NCBI GenBank assembly: GCA_025667525.1
Contig: CM046878.1
Span: forward strand, 102,005,237 to 102,069,236
Direction: 5' to 3'
DNA: 64,000 bases
Source: Glebionis coronaria
Taxonomy: Eukaryota > Streptophyta > Magnoliopsida > Asterales > Asteraceae
The position numbers and the translations under genes are program-made. This document shows positions 11,829 to 22,162 of the stretch, in pieces. Position 1 is the stretch's first letter; every line of letters begins with the position of its first letter. Under the pieces are notes generated by a model that did no database searches, was not told the DNA's origin, and worked only from the letters and a program-made list of their open reading frames with translations.

Positions 11829-12160
11829 ATATTATTTAAATTTGAAATGTATTTATAGAGTATTAAAAAGGTTTTTTTAGTTAAAGGTCGGAGGTCTTAC
11901 TTTTTTCACATATTAAGAAAAGCGGTCGCTCACCTTACGTGAGCCAAAAGACCCTCACTCACGCGCTATATTCGGGTAATTTATCAAAGTCACACTTGAC
12001 CCATGCATTTTCTTGCTCACGATGTGTCCCTCATGCTGCTGATAAAATCAGCCTAACGTGCATGTGCTTAGTCATGTGGTATTAGAGGATAAATATGGCC
12101 CAAACTCGATTGTGTATTTGCGTGTATTAGGTTTTTTTTGTTTTTTTTTTTGCCTCTATA
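11829..12160. other. Intergenic stretch with a partial repeat of the LINE 5' flank
   Basis: No gene was seen. The block at about 12076-12131 (TGTGGTATTAGAGGATAAAT...) recurs at about 12174-12232, right at the LINE's 5' boundary. Confidence 0.5.
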
Positions 12161-12587
12161 ATATCGTATTAATATGTGGTATTAGAGGATAAATATGAAT
12201 CAAACTCGGTTTGCGCGTTTGAGTGTATTAGGGCCTTTCTCTCTTAAAATCATATAACATCTGCTCCATTTCTAAATCTAACACTACCATAATCTGCTCC
12301 TCACTTTGTTGAATAAACCCGTACTAATCACATCCCACCAAGTGTTCCCAGGCGCCCCCACGCGCCACCACCGCTGCTTGTTTACCGTCACAATCAAAAG
12401 TTATCTGATATTCGGCAACAGCTGAGCTCTCTTCCCCTTTTATTATATACTACTTTTGCTATTGCTTTTGTTCTTTTGTTCTTTGGTCCGAATATTCCTG
12501 TATTCCTGATCTCTGTTATTGTGGTGTTGGGGTATTGCTTTTTTGTGGCCTGTTTATTTTTATTTTCTTTTTTAGTGTCTTTCCTGT

Positions 12588-13271
12588 TTGGGTGTTTCAA
12601 CTTTTAGTTTTTGTGCCTTAGTTGTTGCTTGTTTTTACCTTGCGGCTAGGATAGAGGTTGTTGATGGTTACCTGAGGTCATGTTGTTCCGGAGTGGGGAG
12701 GGTAGGTGGGTCTAGAGAGCATAGACGTTTTGGTAGAGTGTCTAAGAGGCGTAGGATCAGGGTGGGTAATTGGAATGTAGGGTCTTTGACTGGGAAGCGC
12801 TTCGAGCTCGAGGATGTTTTGGAGAGACATAAAGTAGATATTGCGTGCCTTCAGGAGACTAAATGGAAGGGGTCTAGCACGAGGGTAGGTAATGGTTTTA
12901 AGCTATGGTACTCGGGCGCCAAGACTGTGAGAAACGGGGTTGGAATGATGCTGACTTATAGACTGGCGGATAATGTTGTGCATGTGACTTGGAGAAATGA
13001 TAGGATCATCGCTATTTCTGTCGTCATCGATGGGGAGACTATTAATGTTATCAGCGCATACGCTCCTCAGGTAGGCCTTAGGGACGAAGTCAAGAGGTGC
13101 TTTTGGGATTCTCTTGACGAGCTGGTAAGGGAGTGCCCGCCCGACCAACGACTGTTCATTGGAGGAGACTTGAACGGTCATATAGGAGTTGCGGCGGAAG
13201 GATACTTAGGGGTGCATGGAGTATTTGGCTACGGGAATAGGAATGAGGAAGGCCACACGATATTAGAATTA
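12588..13271 (+). pseudogene. LINE ORF, AP-endonuclease domain (part 1)
   Basis: The ATG at 12588 opens a frame with an apurinic/apyrimidinic endonuclease domain: RVGNWNVGSLTGKR, then CLQETKW with the metal-binding Glu, then VISAYAPQ, then FIGGDLNGHIG with catalytic Asp and Asn. The frame is open to the MULE insertion at 13272. The N-terminal residues (FSFCALVVACFYLAARIEVV) are hydrophobic and may lie upstream of the true start. Sequence after 13271 belongs to the MULE, so the apparent reading frame into 13406 is an artefact. Confidence 0.85.
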
Positions 13272-13980
13272 GAAAAAATTTCATGTTTGGTCCCTATCGT
13301 TTACATCAAACATAAAGTATGGTCCCTATCTCAAACTAAGTCCACATATCGTCCCTATCGTTTATATTTTGGATCAAAAATGGTCCCTATCTTGGATGGG
13401 AGTTAATTTTTGCTCGTTAAATGGTATGAAGGGAGGGGTATTTTAGATATATACTTGTTTTTTTTCATATATACACTCACTTTCATCCACCCATGACCAA
13501 TTCTTTATAAGCAACAACACACCCCTTTTTTTCATCCATCCTTTCTATCCACTGGTTTTCTTTTAATCAGTTAAACATATATCAACAACACCTCTGTTCT
13601 GGGTTTTTTTAACCATCTCCACCACCATATCCATTTACCACAACATCAATCTTTAACCTCACAAAACCAACCATCATAACCACCGTCTCGCCATCGATTT
13701 ACAATAAACGAAACAGCAACACCCCAACACCACTTCTCTTTGAGGTTCTTTACCCATCACAACTACACCCGTCTGATTTTGATGCATAACAAACCGCAAC
13801 AAGAAAATCAATCTTTTCTTGTAAATCCATCCTCTGGCCAAAAGGAAGGAATACATTTTTTACGTCTTGATATTCTAATGGTTTTGTAGATCCAAATATG
13901 GATCTTGTTCCTTTTTTTGCACACGGATCTAAAGGGTTTTTGTTTTTGGGTATATAGATCCGAAGTGGATATCATGATTG

Positions 13981-14339
13981 TGGGGTTCTTGGTTCGTGAA
14001 CCTTTAAAGAAACCAGTTGGCGAGTTTAGGGATGGTGTTGACATTGTTCAATGGGTAAGCAAGATGACAGACGGCAACAAGGAAGCTGTTTTAAAAATCA
14101 TGGATACTAGACTCTCGACTGTTCCAATCCATGAGGTAATGCACGTGTTCTATACAGCAATGTTGTGCGTTGAAGAACAAGCGGTGGAGCACCCAACCAT
14201 GAGAGACGTTGTTCAAATTTTAATCGAGCTTCCAAAGCCACCAGCATCCTCCACGGATTCAACACCGCCATCAACTGACATGGAGTCTCCAGAAGATAAC
14301 CAAGGACAAAGCGAGCCTGCTGATCTTCTAAGCTTGTAA
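13981..14339 (+). pseudogene. Captured BAM/CLV1-type LRR receptor kinase C-terminal fragment
   Basis: The frame reads KPVGEFRDGVDIVQWVSKMT, then the IHEVMHVFYTAMLCVEEQAV block, then HPTMRDVVQIL and a Ser/Pro-rich tail ending ADLLSL before TAA at 14337-14339. This matches the last kinase subdomains (X-XI) and tail of the BAM1/BAM2 subgroup of CLAVATA1-like receptor kinases as I know them. The invariant Arg of subdomain XI (usually ERPTM) is His here. The catalytic and ATP-binding subdomains, the LRRs and the membrane segment are absent, so it cannot be an active kinase. The preceding part of the same frame (from 13905) is not kinase-like. Lying inside MULE inverted repeats, it was most likely captured from a host gene. 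Confidence 0.82.
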
Positions 14340-14652
14340 AAGTAGAAATGTCGTGCAATCAGATTGTTTGTTTTAAGCTTTATGGATTTGGGTAGTAGGT
14401 GGGATTTGGGTAGTGGGTGATATTGACGAAATTTGTGAGTGGGTATCGTGATTGTGCTTTTGGTGTAGATTTTAGATTTAGAGAAAAAGGATGAGGGATT
14501 TGTGATAAAGTTTGTTGTTGTGAGATTTTTGGTTTTGTGAGTGATTTGTTTTGATGAAGAGTGACGGTGGAGGTTAAGGTCTGTGATGAATGGGATTGGG
14601 GTTTTGGGTTTCTGGGTTCTTTTATTGTGGAACAGATCTGGGTTTTGGTTTG

Positions 14653-14720
14653 AGAGAGAGAGAGAGATCTGAATTAGAGAGAGAGCGGGAGATCAGAGAG
14701 AGAGAGAGAGATAGATATAA
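14653..14720. repeat. GA-rich microsatellite inside the MULE
   Basis: Several interrupted GAGAGAGA tracts follow the captured kinase fragment. Confidence 0.8.
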
Positions 14721-14961
14721 AAAACAAAAGAAAAATATTAAAAAGAAAAAAAATAATATGTTTTATTAATGTATAATATGGAAAAGTCCAAAATACCCCT
14801 CTCTTCATTGAACTTAACGGAGAAAACTAACGTCCATCCAAAATAGGGACCATTTTTGATCCAAAATGTAAACGATAGGGACGATCTGTGGACTTAGTTT
14901 GAGATAGGTACCATACTTGATGTTTGGTGTAAACGATAGGGACCAAACGTGAAAATTTTTC

Positions 14962-17315
14962 TTAGAATCCACGACTTGGTGGTAAGAAACTCTTTCCTCA
15001 TGAAGAGTGATGCTCACTTGATTACCTTCCAAAGTGGAGGGCACAAGACCCAAATTGATTATCTGCTTATGAGGAAAGGGGATCTTAGGGCTTGTAAGGA
15101 TTGCAGGGTCTTCCCAGATGAGACTTTCCAATCTCAACACAGATTAGTGGCCCCAGATGTTGTTTCCGAGGGACTACGAAGCCGAAAGGAGCCGACAAGG
15201 ATGCCGAGGATTTTGTGGAAGAACTTGAAGGGAGGAGCTGTCGTGACTTTTAGAGAGTCAGTATCAGAGCGACTGTCGACCTTGGGGGAGGAGACGGACG
15301 CTAATCAGATGTGGATCTCACTGGCTAATACAATCAGGGAAGCGGCAAAGGACTCCTTAGGTGTGGCGAGTGGGTCATCGAGACCCTATTCATCACACAG
15401 GGAATCTTGGTGGTTCAATTAGGAGGTGAAATCTAAAGTAGCAATGAAACAAACAAGGTTCAAGGAGCTACTTCTATGCCAAGAGGGCCCTCAAGAGGAT
15501 AGGGAGCTGGCAAGGGAGAGGTATATAATAGCTAAAAGTGAAGCGAAAAGGGCGGTAGCACAGGCGAAAGACAAGGCATACGAAGATCTATATAAGAGAT
15601 TAGACTCTAGAGAAGGGGAAAATGATATATACAAGATTGCTAAAGCCCAGGCTAAGATGAGAAGGGATTTAGGAAACATTAAACATATCAAAGACGAAGG
15701 AGGCCGTACCATCGTGAGTGAAGGGGATATCAGAAACAGGTGGGGAGAGTATTTCTCATCTCTTTTCCTAGAAAGGCGGCAAAATGGGAGTGCAGAAGTA
15801 GTAAGCTCGAGCCAACTCCCACAGTTGGATTGCTACTACTCAAGGATCAACCAAGGTAAAGTGAGAGCTGCGTTACAGAACATGGGAAGAAACAAAGCAG
15901 TAGGGCCGGACCACATCCCTATAAAAGTGTGGACATGTCTAGGGGATGAGGGGGTGAAGTGTCTGACTTGCCTTTTCAACAAGATCTTTTCGAGTGCTAA
16001 GATGCCAGACGAATGGAGACTAAGCGAACTTATTCCTATCTACAAGAACAAGGGAGACGTGCAGGTTTGTAGCAACTATAGGGGTGTGAAACTTCTTTGT
16101 CACTTTATGAAGCTGTGGGAGAGAGTCATTGAGAGAAGACTTAGAAGGGAGACAAGGGTGTCTGAGAACCAATTCGGTTTTATGCCAAGAAGATCCACGA
16201 CCGAGGCTATTCATCTACTCAGAAGCATCATGGAGAAGTATAGAGAACGACAAAGAGACTTGCATATGGCATTTCTAGATCTAGAAAAGGCCTATGATAG
16301 TATCCCACGAGAGTTGATTTGGAGAACTCTTATTGAGAAAGGAACCCCAAGAAGATACTTAAAAGTTATTAAGGATATGTACGAGGGGGCAAAAACCAGA
16401 GTCCGTACCACAGTCGAGAACATAGACTTTTGTTGTTCGGAAGTTGGCCTTCACCAAGGATTGGCCATAAGCCCTTACCTTTTCGCCTTGATTCTTGATG
16501 AGGTGTCACAAGGGATTTAGGATAGCATCCCTTGGTGCATGATATTCGCTGATGATATTGTGTTGGTTGCAGAATCGGCTGAAGGGTTAAACAACAGAAC
16601 TGAGAGGTGGAGGGAGGTACTAGAAAACAATGGCTTGAGGGTAAGCAGAGAGAAGACTGAATACCTAAGATGTGATTTTGGTAGCTACGACACTGACCAC
16701 AACAGAGAAGGGATTGCGCGTATCGGGGACCAGATCTTGCAGCCAAGCGAGTCTTTTAGGTATTCGGGATCCATGATCCACAAATCAGGAAGAGTGGACG
16801 ATGATGTTGCTTACCGTATTAGAGAAGGATGGGTGAAATGAAGGGCTGCATCAGGGGTTCTGTGTGATAAGAAAATCCCCTTAAAGCTTAAGGGAAAGTA
16901 TTATCGGGTTGCGCTAAGACCCGCTATGTTGTACGGGTCCGATTGTTGGCAAATCACGAAAGCTCAAGCTAACAGGGTGGAAGAAGCAGAATTGAGAATG
17001 CTAAGGTGGACATGTGGCAAAACCATGTTAGACATGATCCCGAATGGAGTTTTTAGAGCGGAACTGGAGGTCGAAACCATTATCCATAAGATGAGGGAAG
17101 GAAGGTTGAGATGGTTCGGACATGTCAAGAGGAGACCACAATCAGCGCTGGTTAGAAGAGTTGAAGCTCTGTTAATTGACGGTTTGAGAAGAAGGGGTAG
17201 ACCGAAACTCAGGTGGGAGGATAGGGTTAAGCAGGACTTAAAGGATCTTCTTTTATCCGAGGACATGACCTCTGATAGGACCGCTTGGAGATATAGGATT
17301 AGAATAGGAGGTTAG
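14962..17315 (+). pseudogene. LINE ORF, endonuclease end plus reverse transcriptase (part 2)
   Basis: After the MULE the endonuclease finishes with GGHKTQIDYLL and SQHRLVAPD, which carries the catalytic His. Reverse transcriptase follows: NKAVGPDHIPI, NYRGVKLL, QFGFMPRRST, FLDLEKAYDSIP, GLHQGLAISP and the catalytic FADD at about 16545-16556. The C-terminal RTE block ends at the TAG near 17313. The whole 2.35 kb stays in one frame, interrupted only by in-frame stops at 15420-15422 (TAG), 16518-16520 (TAG) and 16839-16841 (TGA), with no frameshift inside it. This is an inactive but fairly young copy. Confidence 0.88.
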
Positions 17316-17873
17316 GTGTTGTATTCGACCTTCTTTTCTGTGTTTCTTTTTTGTGGTCGTCGCTTTTTTCTTGTTGCTTGTAGTTTGATGTTTGTGGCGG
17401 TTTGTGTGTTGCTCGTTCCTCGCTGCATGCTGTGCAGGTGCTTGTTGCTTGTTGTTGGTTCTTTGTTGCTATTTGCGTGCGGTTGTTGCTTTTACCTTTA
17501 GCTTGTTGCTCGTTGTTGGTGGTTTGTGGCTTGTTGCTCTTTGCTAGTTGCTTGTTGCTTGTCTGTTGTGGCTATCTGTGTGTTGTTGGTTATTGGGGGG
17601 CCTGGTGCTTGTCTAGCGTGTGTGGTTGGTTGTGCTTGTTTGCTTGTTTTATGTCTTGTTTGCTTGTTCTTACCTTCTTTTCGTGGTTAGCTTTGTTGTG
17701 CTTTCCCGTCTGCTTGTTGTTACCTCTCTATATGTTCTTTTTGGCCGGAGGTCAATTTGAAGCAGTCTCTCTACCCCCGGGTTTATCTTGGTGGTAGGGG
17801 TAGGACATGTCTACATTCTTACCTCCCCCTTACCCTGCTTAGGCGGGATTGGGTATGTTGTTGTTGTCTATAT
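17316..17873 (+). other. LINE 3' untranslated region and TTG tail
   Basis: G/T-rich sequence with many CTTGTTGCTTGTTG-like repeats and a pyrimidine/GTGG-rich 3' end (CTTACCTCCCCCTTACCC, then GGGATTGGGTATG) leads into the GTTGTTGTTGTC tail. Its open frames are by-products of this repetitive composition, not genes. Confidence 0.7.
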
Positions 17874-17896
17874 ATATCGTATTAATATGTGGTGAT

Positions 17897-18298
17897 TAAA
17901 GGTGGCAAAACGGGCGGGCGGGCAGGCGGGCACGGGCGGCTGGCTAAACGGGCGGCGGGCTAAACGAGCGTGGGCTAAACAGGCACGGGCAAAACGGGCG
18001 GGCGAAATGGGCGGGCTAAACGGGCCCAATCTAAAATTAGAAAAAAAACATATAAAAACGTAGAGTTAATCAATAAAAATACTTGTTTAAAAGTCAGGCA
18101 TAAAAACTAAGTATAAAATATCCACCGAGTAGCCTAATTAGCGTTTTACATGTGCGCCCATTAAGCCCATAAATTTCTTACATATGCGCCCGTTTAGCCC
18201 ATTAATAATAAAGAATGGGCAAAAAGTGCCCCATCATTTTTTGAAAATGGGCAAAAAGTGCCCATATTTACCAAAATGGGCAAGATTTGTCACCTCTA
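17897..18298. mobile_element. hAT-type MITE with GGGCGGGC-rich interior, 402 bp
   Basis: It begins TAAAGGTGGCAAAA and ends GATTTGTCACCTCTA, an inverted pair typical of plant hAT ends. It is flanked by a perfect 8-bp duplication, GTGGTGAT at 17889-17896 and 18299-18306. The left part is a degenerate GGGC(A/G)GGC and GGGCTAAACG array, and the right part holds AAAGTGCCCAT-like repeats. It inserted at the end of the LINE's 3' target duplication, so it is younger than the LINE. Confidence 0.85.
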
Positions 18299-18306
18299 GT
18301 GGTGAT

Positions 18307-19118
18307 CATGCACGTAAAAATATGATTGGCGATTTGAAAGCTAAGGACAATTTCATATATCACTCTATTTTTTAAATTAATTTCAAAATAATTAATCATA
18401 CTTAAAAATCTTTGTACATTGTGTATTTAATGGTCTTACTTTAGGTATATATGAAATTAATTTTGAATGTAAGGTAATACATGAAATTAATACTAAAAGT
18501 TAAAGCGATATAAGTTTTTAATAGAAAGCAATATTTTCAAAGCCGCATAATACGACCGACTAATTAGTATATTAGAGGTTAATGTTAATTCACCTAAAAC
18601 CATATAAACCAATATTGAGAGCACTCATTAACAAGAAAATGAAACATCCCGTCATGTACAAAATAAATCTTGTGGCTGAAAAAGACGTTTGTTTCCTCCC
18701 AATAGGAATTGAGAACATTAGATCAATTAATGTCTATTGATCTCGCTCAATGATTTGAATAATAAATTGTGTAAGTGTAAATAATCGTTAAAAGAGGGCA
18801 TTGAGCGAATAGTTACTTACTAAGTTACTTTTCAAGATTTTCAGCCTCAATTAAAAAGAAGGATTCGAGGATTTAATGGGATGACACTTAGTGAATGATG
18901 TACGTGAAAAAAAGGAGAAGATGATGGGTTCAACAAGTTATAACAATAAACTCAGTGAGTCTCGTACAATCTTCTCAACCATGATAAGTCTTGGAGAAGC
19001 TATAAAAACTGAAGAATGGGCATGATAAGTTTGAGGTTGATAAGATCAAAGGACAACACGCAATATCAAACTTATTTTTTATGGATAGTGACTTATGTGA
19101 AAGGCATTTTCTTTATAC
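18307..19118. other. Intergenic sequence, nothing recognised
   Basis: AT-rich sequence without credible coding frames, RNA genes or paired transposon ends. Confidence 0.4.
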
Positions 19119-19121
19119 TTA

Positions 19122-19526
19122 GGCTATGTTTGGCAAGAGCTTTTTTAAAGCTTTTTTAGAGCTGTTAGCTTTTTTGTTAAAAAAATAATCTAATAGCTCT
19201 GTTTGGTACGACAAATAATAAGAGCTGTTAGCTTTTTATTTTCACCAAGTAACTCTTAAATAAAAAGCTGTCTGATACAGCTTTTTAAAATGACAAGAGC
19301 TGTTAAAGCTGTAGATTACTGATATACCCTCCAACCATATTATAATTTAATTAAATATGTCCTTTTAAGTCATTTTACATTTTAATTTTTACAGTTAACA
19401 GCTAATATACCAAACACTTCTATTAAAAATATAACTTTTTAGTAAACAGCTTACAGCTAACAGCTTACAGTTAACAGCTTACAGTTAACAGCTTACAGCT
19501 TACAGCTAATTTTACCAAACATTGTC
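19122..19526. mobile_element. Tourist/Harbinger-like MITE with internal tandem repeats, 405 bp
   Basis: Termini GGCTATGTTTGGCAA and TTACCAAACATTGTC are inverted partners, flanked by the trinucleotide TTA at 19119-19121 and 19527-19529. Inside, AGAGCTGTTAGCTTTTT recurs on the left, and a tandem array of CAGCTTACAG(T/C)TAA units fills about 19444-19510 on the right. The two halves are complementary, so a transcript would fold back. There is no coding region. Confidence 0.78.
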
Positions 19527-19529
19527 TTA

Positions 19530-19985
19530 GAATATGTATAGACAAAATGTACATTAGTATCATCAACGATGTAAGGAATTACACGGTACCTTTTCTTATC
19601 CAAACCCTAGGTCCATAAATAGTCGACTTTGTAACGGAGTAGAATAACTTTATGCGTTAAATGTTTACACATTAACAAATATATTTTTCTCCTCCAAATG
19701 CGATAAGCATTTGGGTTCTAAATTAATTGTTGTTCTTTATCGTCAAGTTAATTAATCATAAGGATTACTATGACTTGTTAGTCAACACATTGTCTATTTA
19801 ATTTTACTATAATCACGCGTAAAATAAGATATACTTTTTTAAATGATAAAAGTTAAACATAGAAAAATTTTCGTGTCATTTACTTATTGTTTAAAGGTTT
19901 TCTTTTTCCATCACTTTACCATTGGTTAGTTCAAATTAACTCACTAATGAGTTTTAATCTGAGCACAACATAGAATGAACATGAT
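19530..19985. other. Intergenic sequence, nothing recognised
   Basis: AT-rich sequence directly upstream of the copia LTR. No gene was seen. Confidence 0.4.
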
Positions 19986-20240
19986 TGTTAGGAATAGGGA
20001 TAAATAGGTGGCAAAAGTACAGCAAGCAAAGATCATAATAAGTGTTTTATCGGGACAAAAGAACTGCTGTTATATTATCATTCCAGAAAGTATGTTACAA
20101 ATATATAGAAGGATGCATTTTATAACACAAACCGACATACAACATTTCCTAGTACTGAAGTTACTACTAAAATGACTAAAGTGTCCATCAGACTAAAATT
20201 AGAGAAATACCCCTTAGAAATAAAAGTCACAGTTCTAACA
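19986..20240 (-). repeat. 3' LTR of the minus-strand copia element
   Basis: A 255-bp direct repeat of 27248-27502 with TG...CA ends, next to the purine tract. Confidence 0.92.
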
Positions 20241-20262
20241 ATCTCCACCTTGACTTTAGTTC

Positions 20263-22135
20263 CTAAGTGAGACCATACTTCCAATTACCGATATTAAGCA
20301 AATCCAAACAGTGGCGAAACTTGTTCAAAGGAACCGGTTTAGTAAACACATCCGTAGGATTGTCCTTGGTGCCAATCTTCTTCACTTTGATTCTTCTTTC
20401 GGAACGAATAAAGTGATAACGAACATCAATGTGTTTAGTCCGGTCGTGGTGTACTTGGTCTTTAGCAAAACAAATAGCACTCGTGTTATCACAAAACACG
20501 GTCGCTTGATCTTGTGGGAAACCAAGATCTTTGATCAAACCTTTCAGCCAAATTCCTTCCTTCGCTGCTTCGGTTAACGCCATATACTCGGATTCGGTAG
20601 TAGATAAAGCAACCGATGGTTGTAATGTAGCTTTCCAACTTACAACCGAATTCCCAATAGTGAAAACATAACCCGTCAAGGATCTTCTAGCATCAAGATC
20701 CGCAACATAATCCGAATCCGAGTATCCAGCAACCAAATATTCACGTTCACCACCGTAAATAAGGCCAACATCAGATGTCCCTTTCAAATAAAGAAAAATG
20801 TGTTTCACCGCATTCCAAAGCTCTTTACCGGGATGAGCCATATATCGTGACACAACACTCATCGCGTGAGCTATATCCGGCCTAGTGCAAACCATTTCAT
20901 ACATCAAACTCCCAACAACACTTGCATAGGGTATTCGGGACATATATTCCATCTCTGCTTCACTTTGAGGTGCACAAGCAGTAGATAAACGAAAATTGGC
21001 CGAGGAAGGAGTATTTACCGATTTTACCGAACTCATGCCAAAACAAGAAATAATCTTCTCGATGTAACTTTTCTGTGATAAGAAAAGCTTACCATGTTTT
21101 CGGTCTCGAATTATTTCCATGCCCAAAATCTTTCGAGCTGCTCCCAAATCTTTCATATCAAAATCTGTGTTGAGATGGGTTTTTAACTTCTCAACCTCCT
21201 CCGTATCTTTAGCCGCTACGAGCATATCATCAACATACAAGAGTAAGTGGACAAGTAATCCTGATGGTGCCTTTTTATGATAGACACAACAATCATAAAC
21301 ACTTCTACTAATACCATACTTCACCATAAGGCTATCAAATCTCTTGTACCACTGTCTCGGCGACTGTTTCAAACCATATAGAGATTTTTGGAGCTTACAA
21401 ACATAATCTTCTTTGCCTTGAACAGTGAAGCCTTCGGTTTGGCTCATATAAATTTCTTCCTCAAGGTCACCGTTTAGAAATGTCGTCTTTACATCTAATT
21501 GTTCCAACTCCAGATCGTGATGTGCTACCAAGGATAGTAACACCACGAATAGATGTATGACGTACTACTGGGTTGAAAATCTCATTGTAGCCGATTCCCT
21601 CATGTTGGTTATATCTCTTCGCAATCAAACATGCCTTGAATGTGATGTTTGAGCTTGGTAAACCGATTTTCTTCTTGAAAACCCACTTACAAACAATAAA
21701 ATTTCTTCCTTTAGGAAGTTTCACCAATTCCCATGTATTGTTCTTATGAAGAGATTCTATCTCTTCACTCAAATCCCCATTCCACATATCATATTCTTTA
21801 GAACTAATAGCTTCTCGATAAGTAGTCGGTTCAAAGGACTCCACCTCTTCCGCTACTTGCAATGCGTATGCAACATAGTCTTCAAAACCAAATCGAGTAG
21901 GAGCTTTTGCATCCCTACGAGGTCTATCATGGGCTATAGACCTTTCTTGTCCGCGTTCCACGTGCGGAGAATTTGGTGGATCATTTGGTGTAGTAACATC
22001 GTGGTCCATGTCTCCCGGAACAACGTGCTCCACCCACTTAGAAACATCCTCCACCTTTCCAGAAACACCATCTTGAAGCTTCGGTTCAACCGGATCTTGT
22101 TTTGAGTAAAACAAGTAATCCTCATTAGATGTCAC
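20263..22135 (-). pseudogene. copia reverse transcriptase and RNase H
   Basis: Reading leftwards from 22135, the linker to RT includes YREAISSKEYDMWNGDL and WVFKKKIG. A frameshift near 21547-21570 separates the PVVRHTSIR block from the LEQLDVKTTFLNGDLEEEIY block. After it, RT runs open with LYGLKQSPRQWYKRFD, then YVDDMLVA with the catalytic Asp pair. RNase H follows with GYSDSDYVADLDARRSLTGY, STTESEYMAL and DNTSAICFAKDQ. The frame ends at 20263. Apart from the one frameshift this half of pol is well preserved over about 420 codons. Confidence 0.93.
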
Positions 22136-22162
22136 ATCCCGACTATGAATAAATCTGCTTTT

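Larger units (their letters stand above)
13272..14961 (+). mobile_element. Pack-MULE-like element carrying a receptor-kinase fragment
   Basis: Long terminal inverted repeats of roughly 170 bp begin GAAAAAATTTCATGTTTGG on the left and end CCAAACGTGAAAATTTTTC on the right. They stay alignable through the TTTGGATCAAAAATGG blocks and into the AGGGGTATTTT blocks. The flanks TTAGAATTA (13263-13271) and TTAGAATCC (14962-14970) form a 9-bp target duplication with 7 of 9 matching, the Mutator-superfamily signature. No transposase is encoded. The interior holds a receptor-kinase C-terminus (13981-14339), a GA-rich microsatellite (14653-14720) and little else. The insertion splits the LINE endonuclease domain. 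Confidence 0.85.
12181..17873 (+). mobile_element. RTE-type LINE, near full length, interrupted by a MULE
   Basis: A 20-bp direct repeat, ATATCGTATTAATATGTGGT, lies at 12161-12180 and again at 17874-17893 and marks the target duplication. The 3' end is a short TTG tail (GTTGTTGTTGTC) as in RTE elements. Endonuclease and reverse transcriptase are both present, separated only by a later 1.69-kb MULE insertion, so the LINE itself is about 4.0 kb. The C-terminal block GRLRWFGHVKRRP followed by GRPKLRW is characteristic of plant RTE/BovB-like proteins. The 5' boundary is less certain than the 3' one because the bases just inside it are also found 98 bp upstream. Confidence 0.82.

Noticed and set aside
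12903..13181. A 92-codon minus-strand frame
   Set aside because: It is a shadow of the LINE endonuclease domain.
13272..13406. The apparent continuation of the LINE endonuclease frame past 13271
   Set aside because: The bases from 13272 are the MULE terminal repeat, which is found inverted at 14790-14961; the open frame there is chance.
17316..17797. Open frames encoding Leu/Cys/Val-rich, membrane-like proteins
   Set aside because: They are read from the G/T-rich CTTGTTGCTTGTTG repeats of the LINE 3' untranslated region and have no domain or initiation context.
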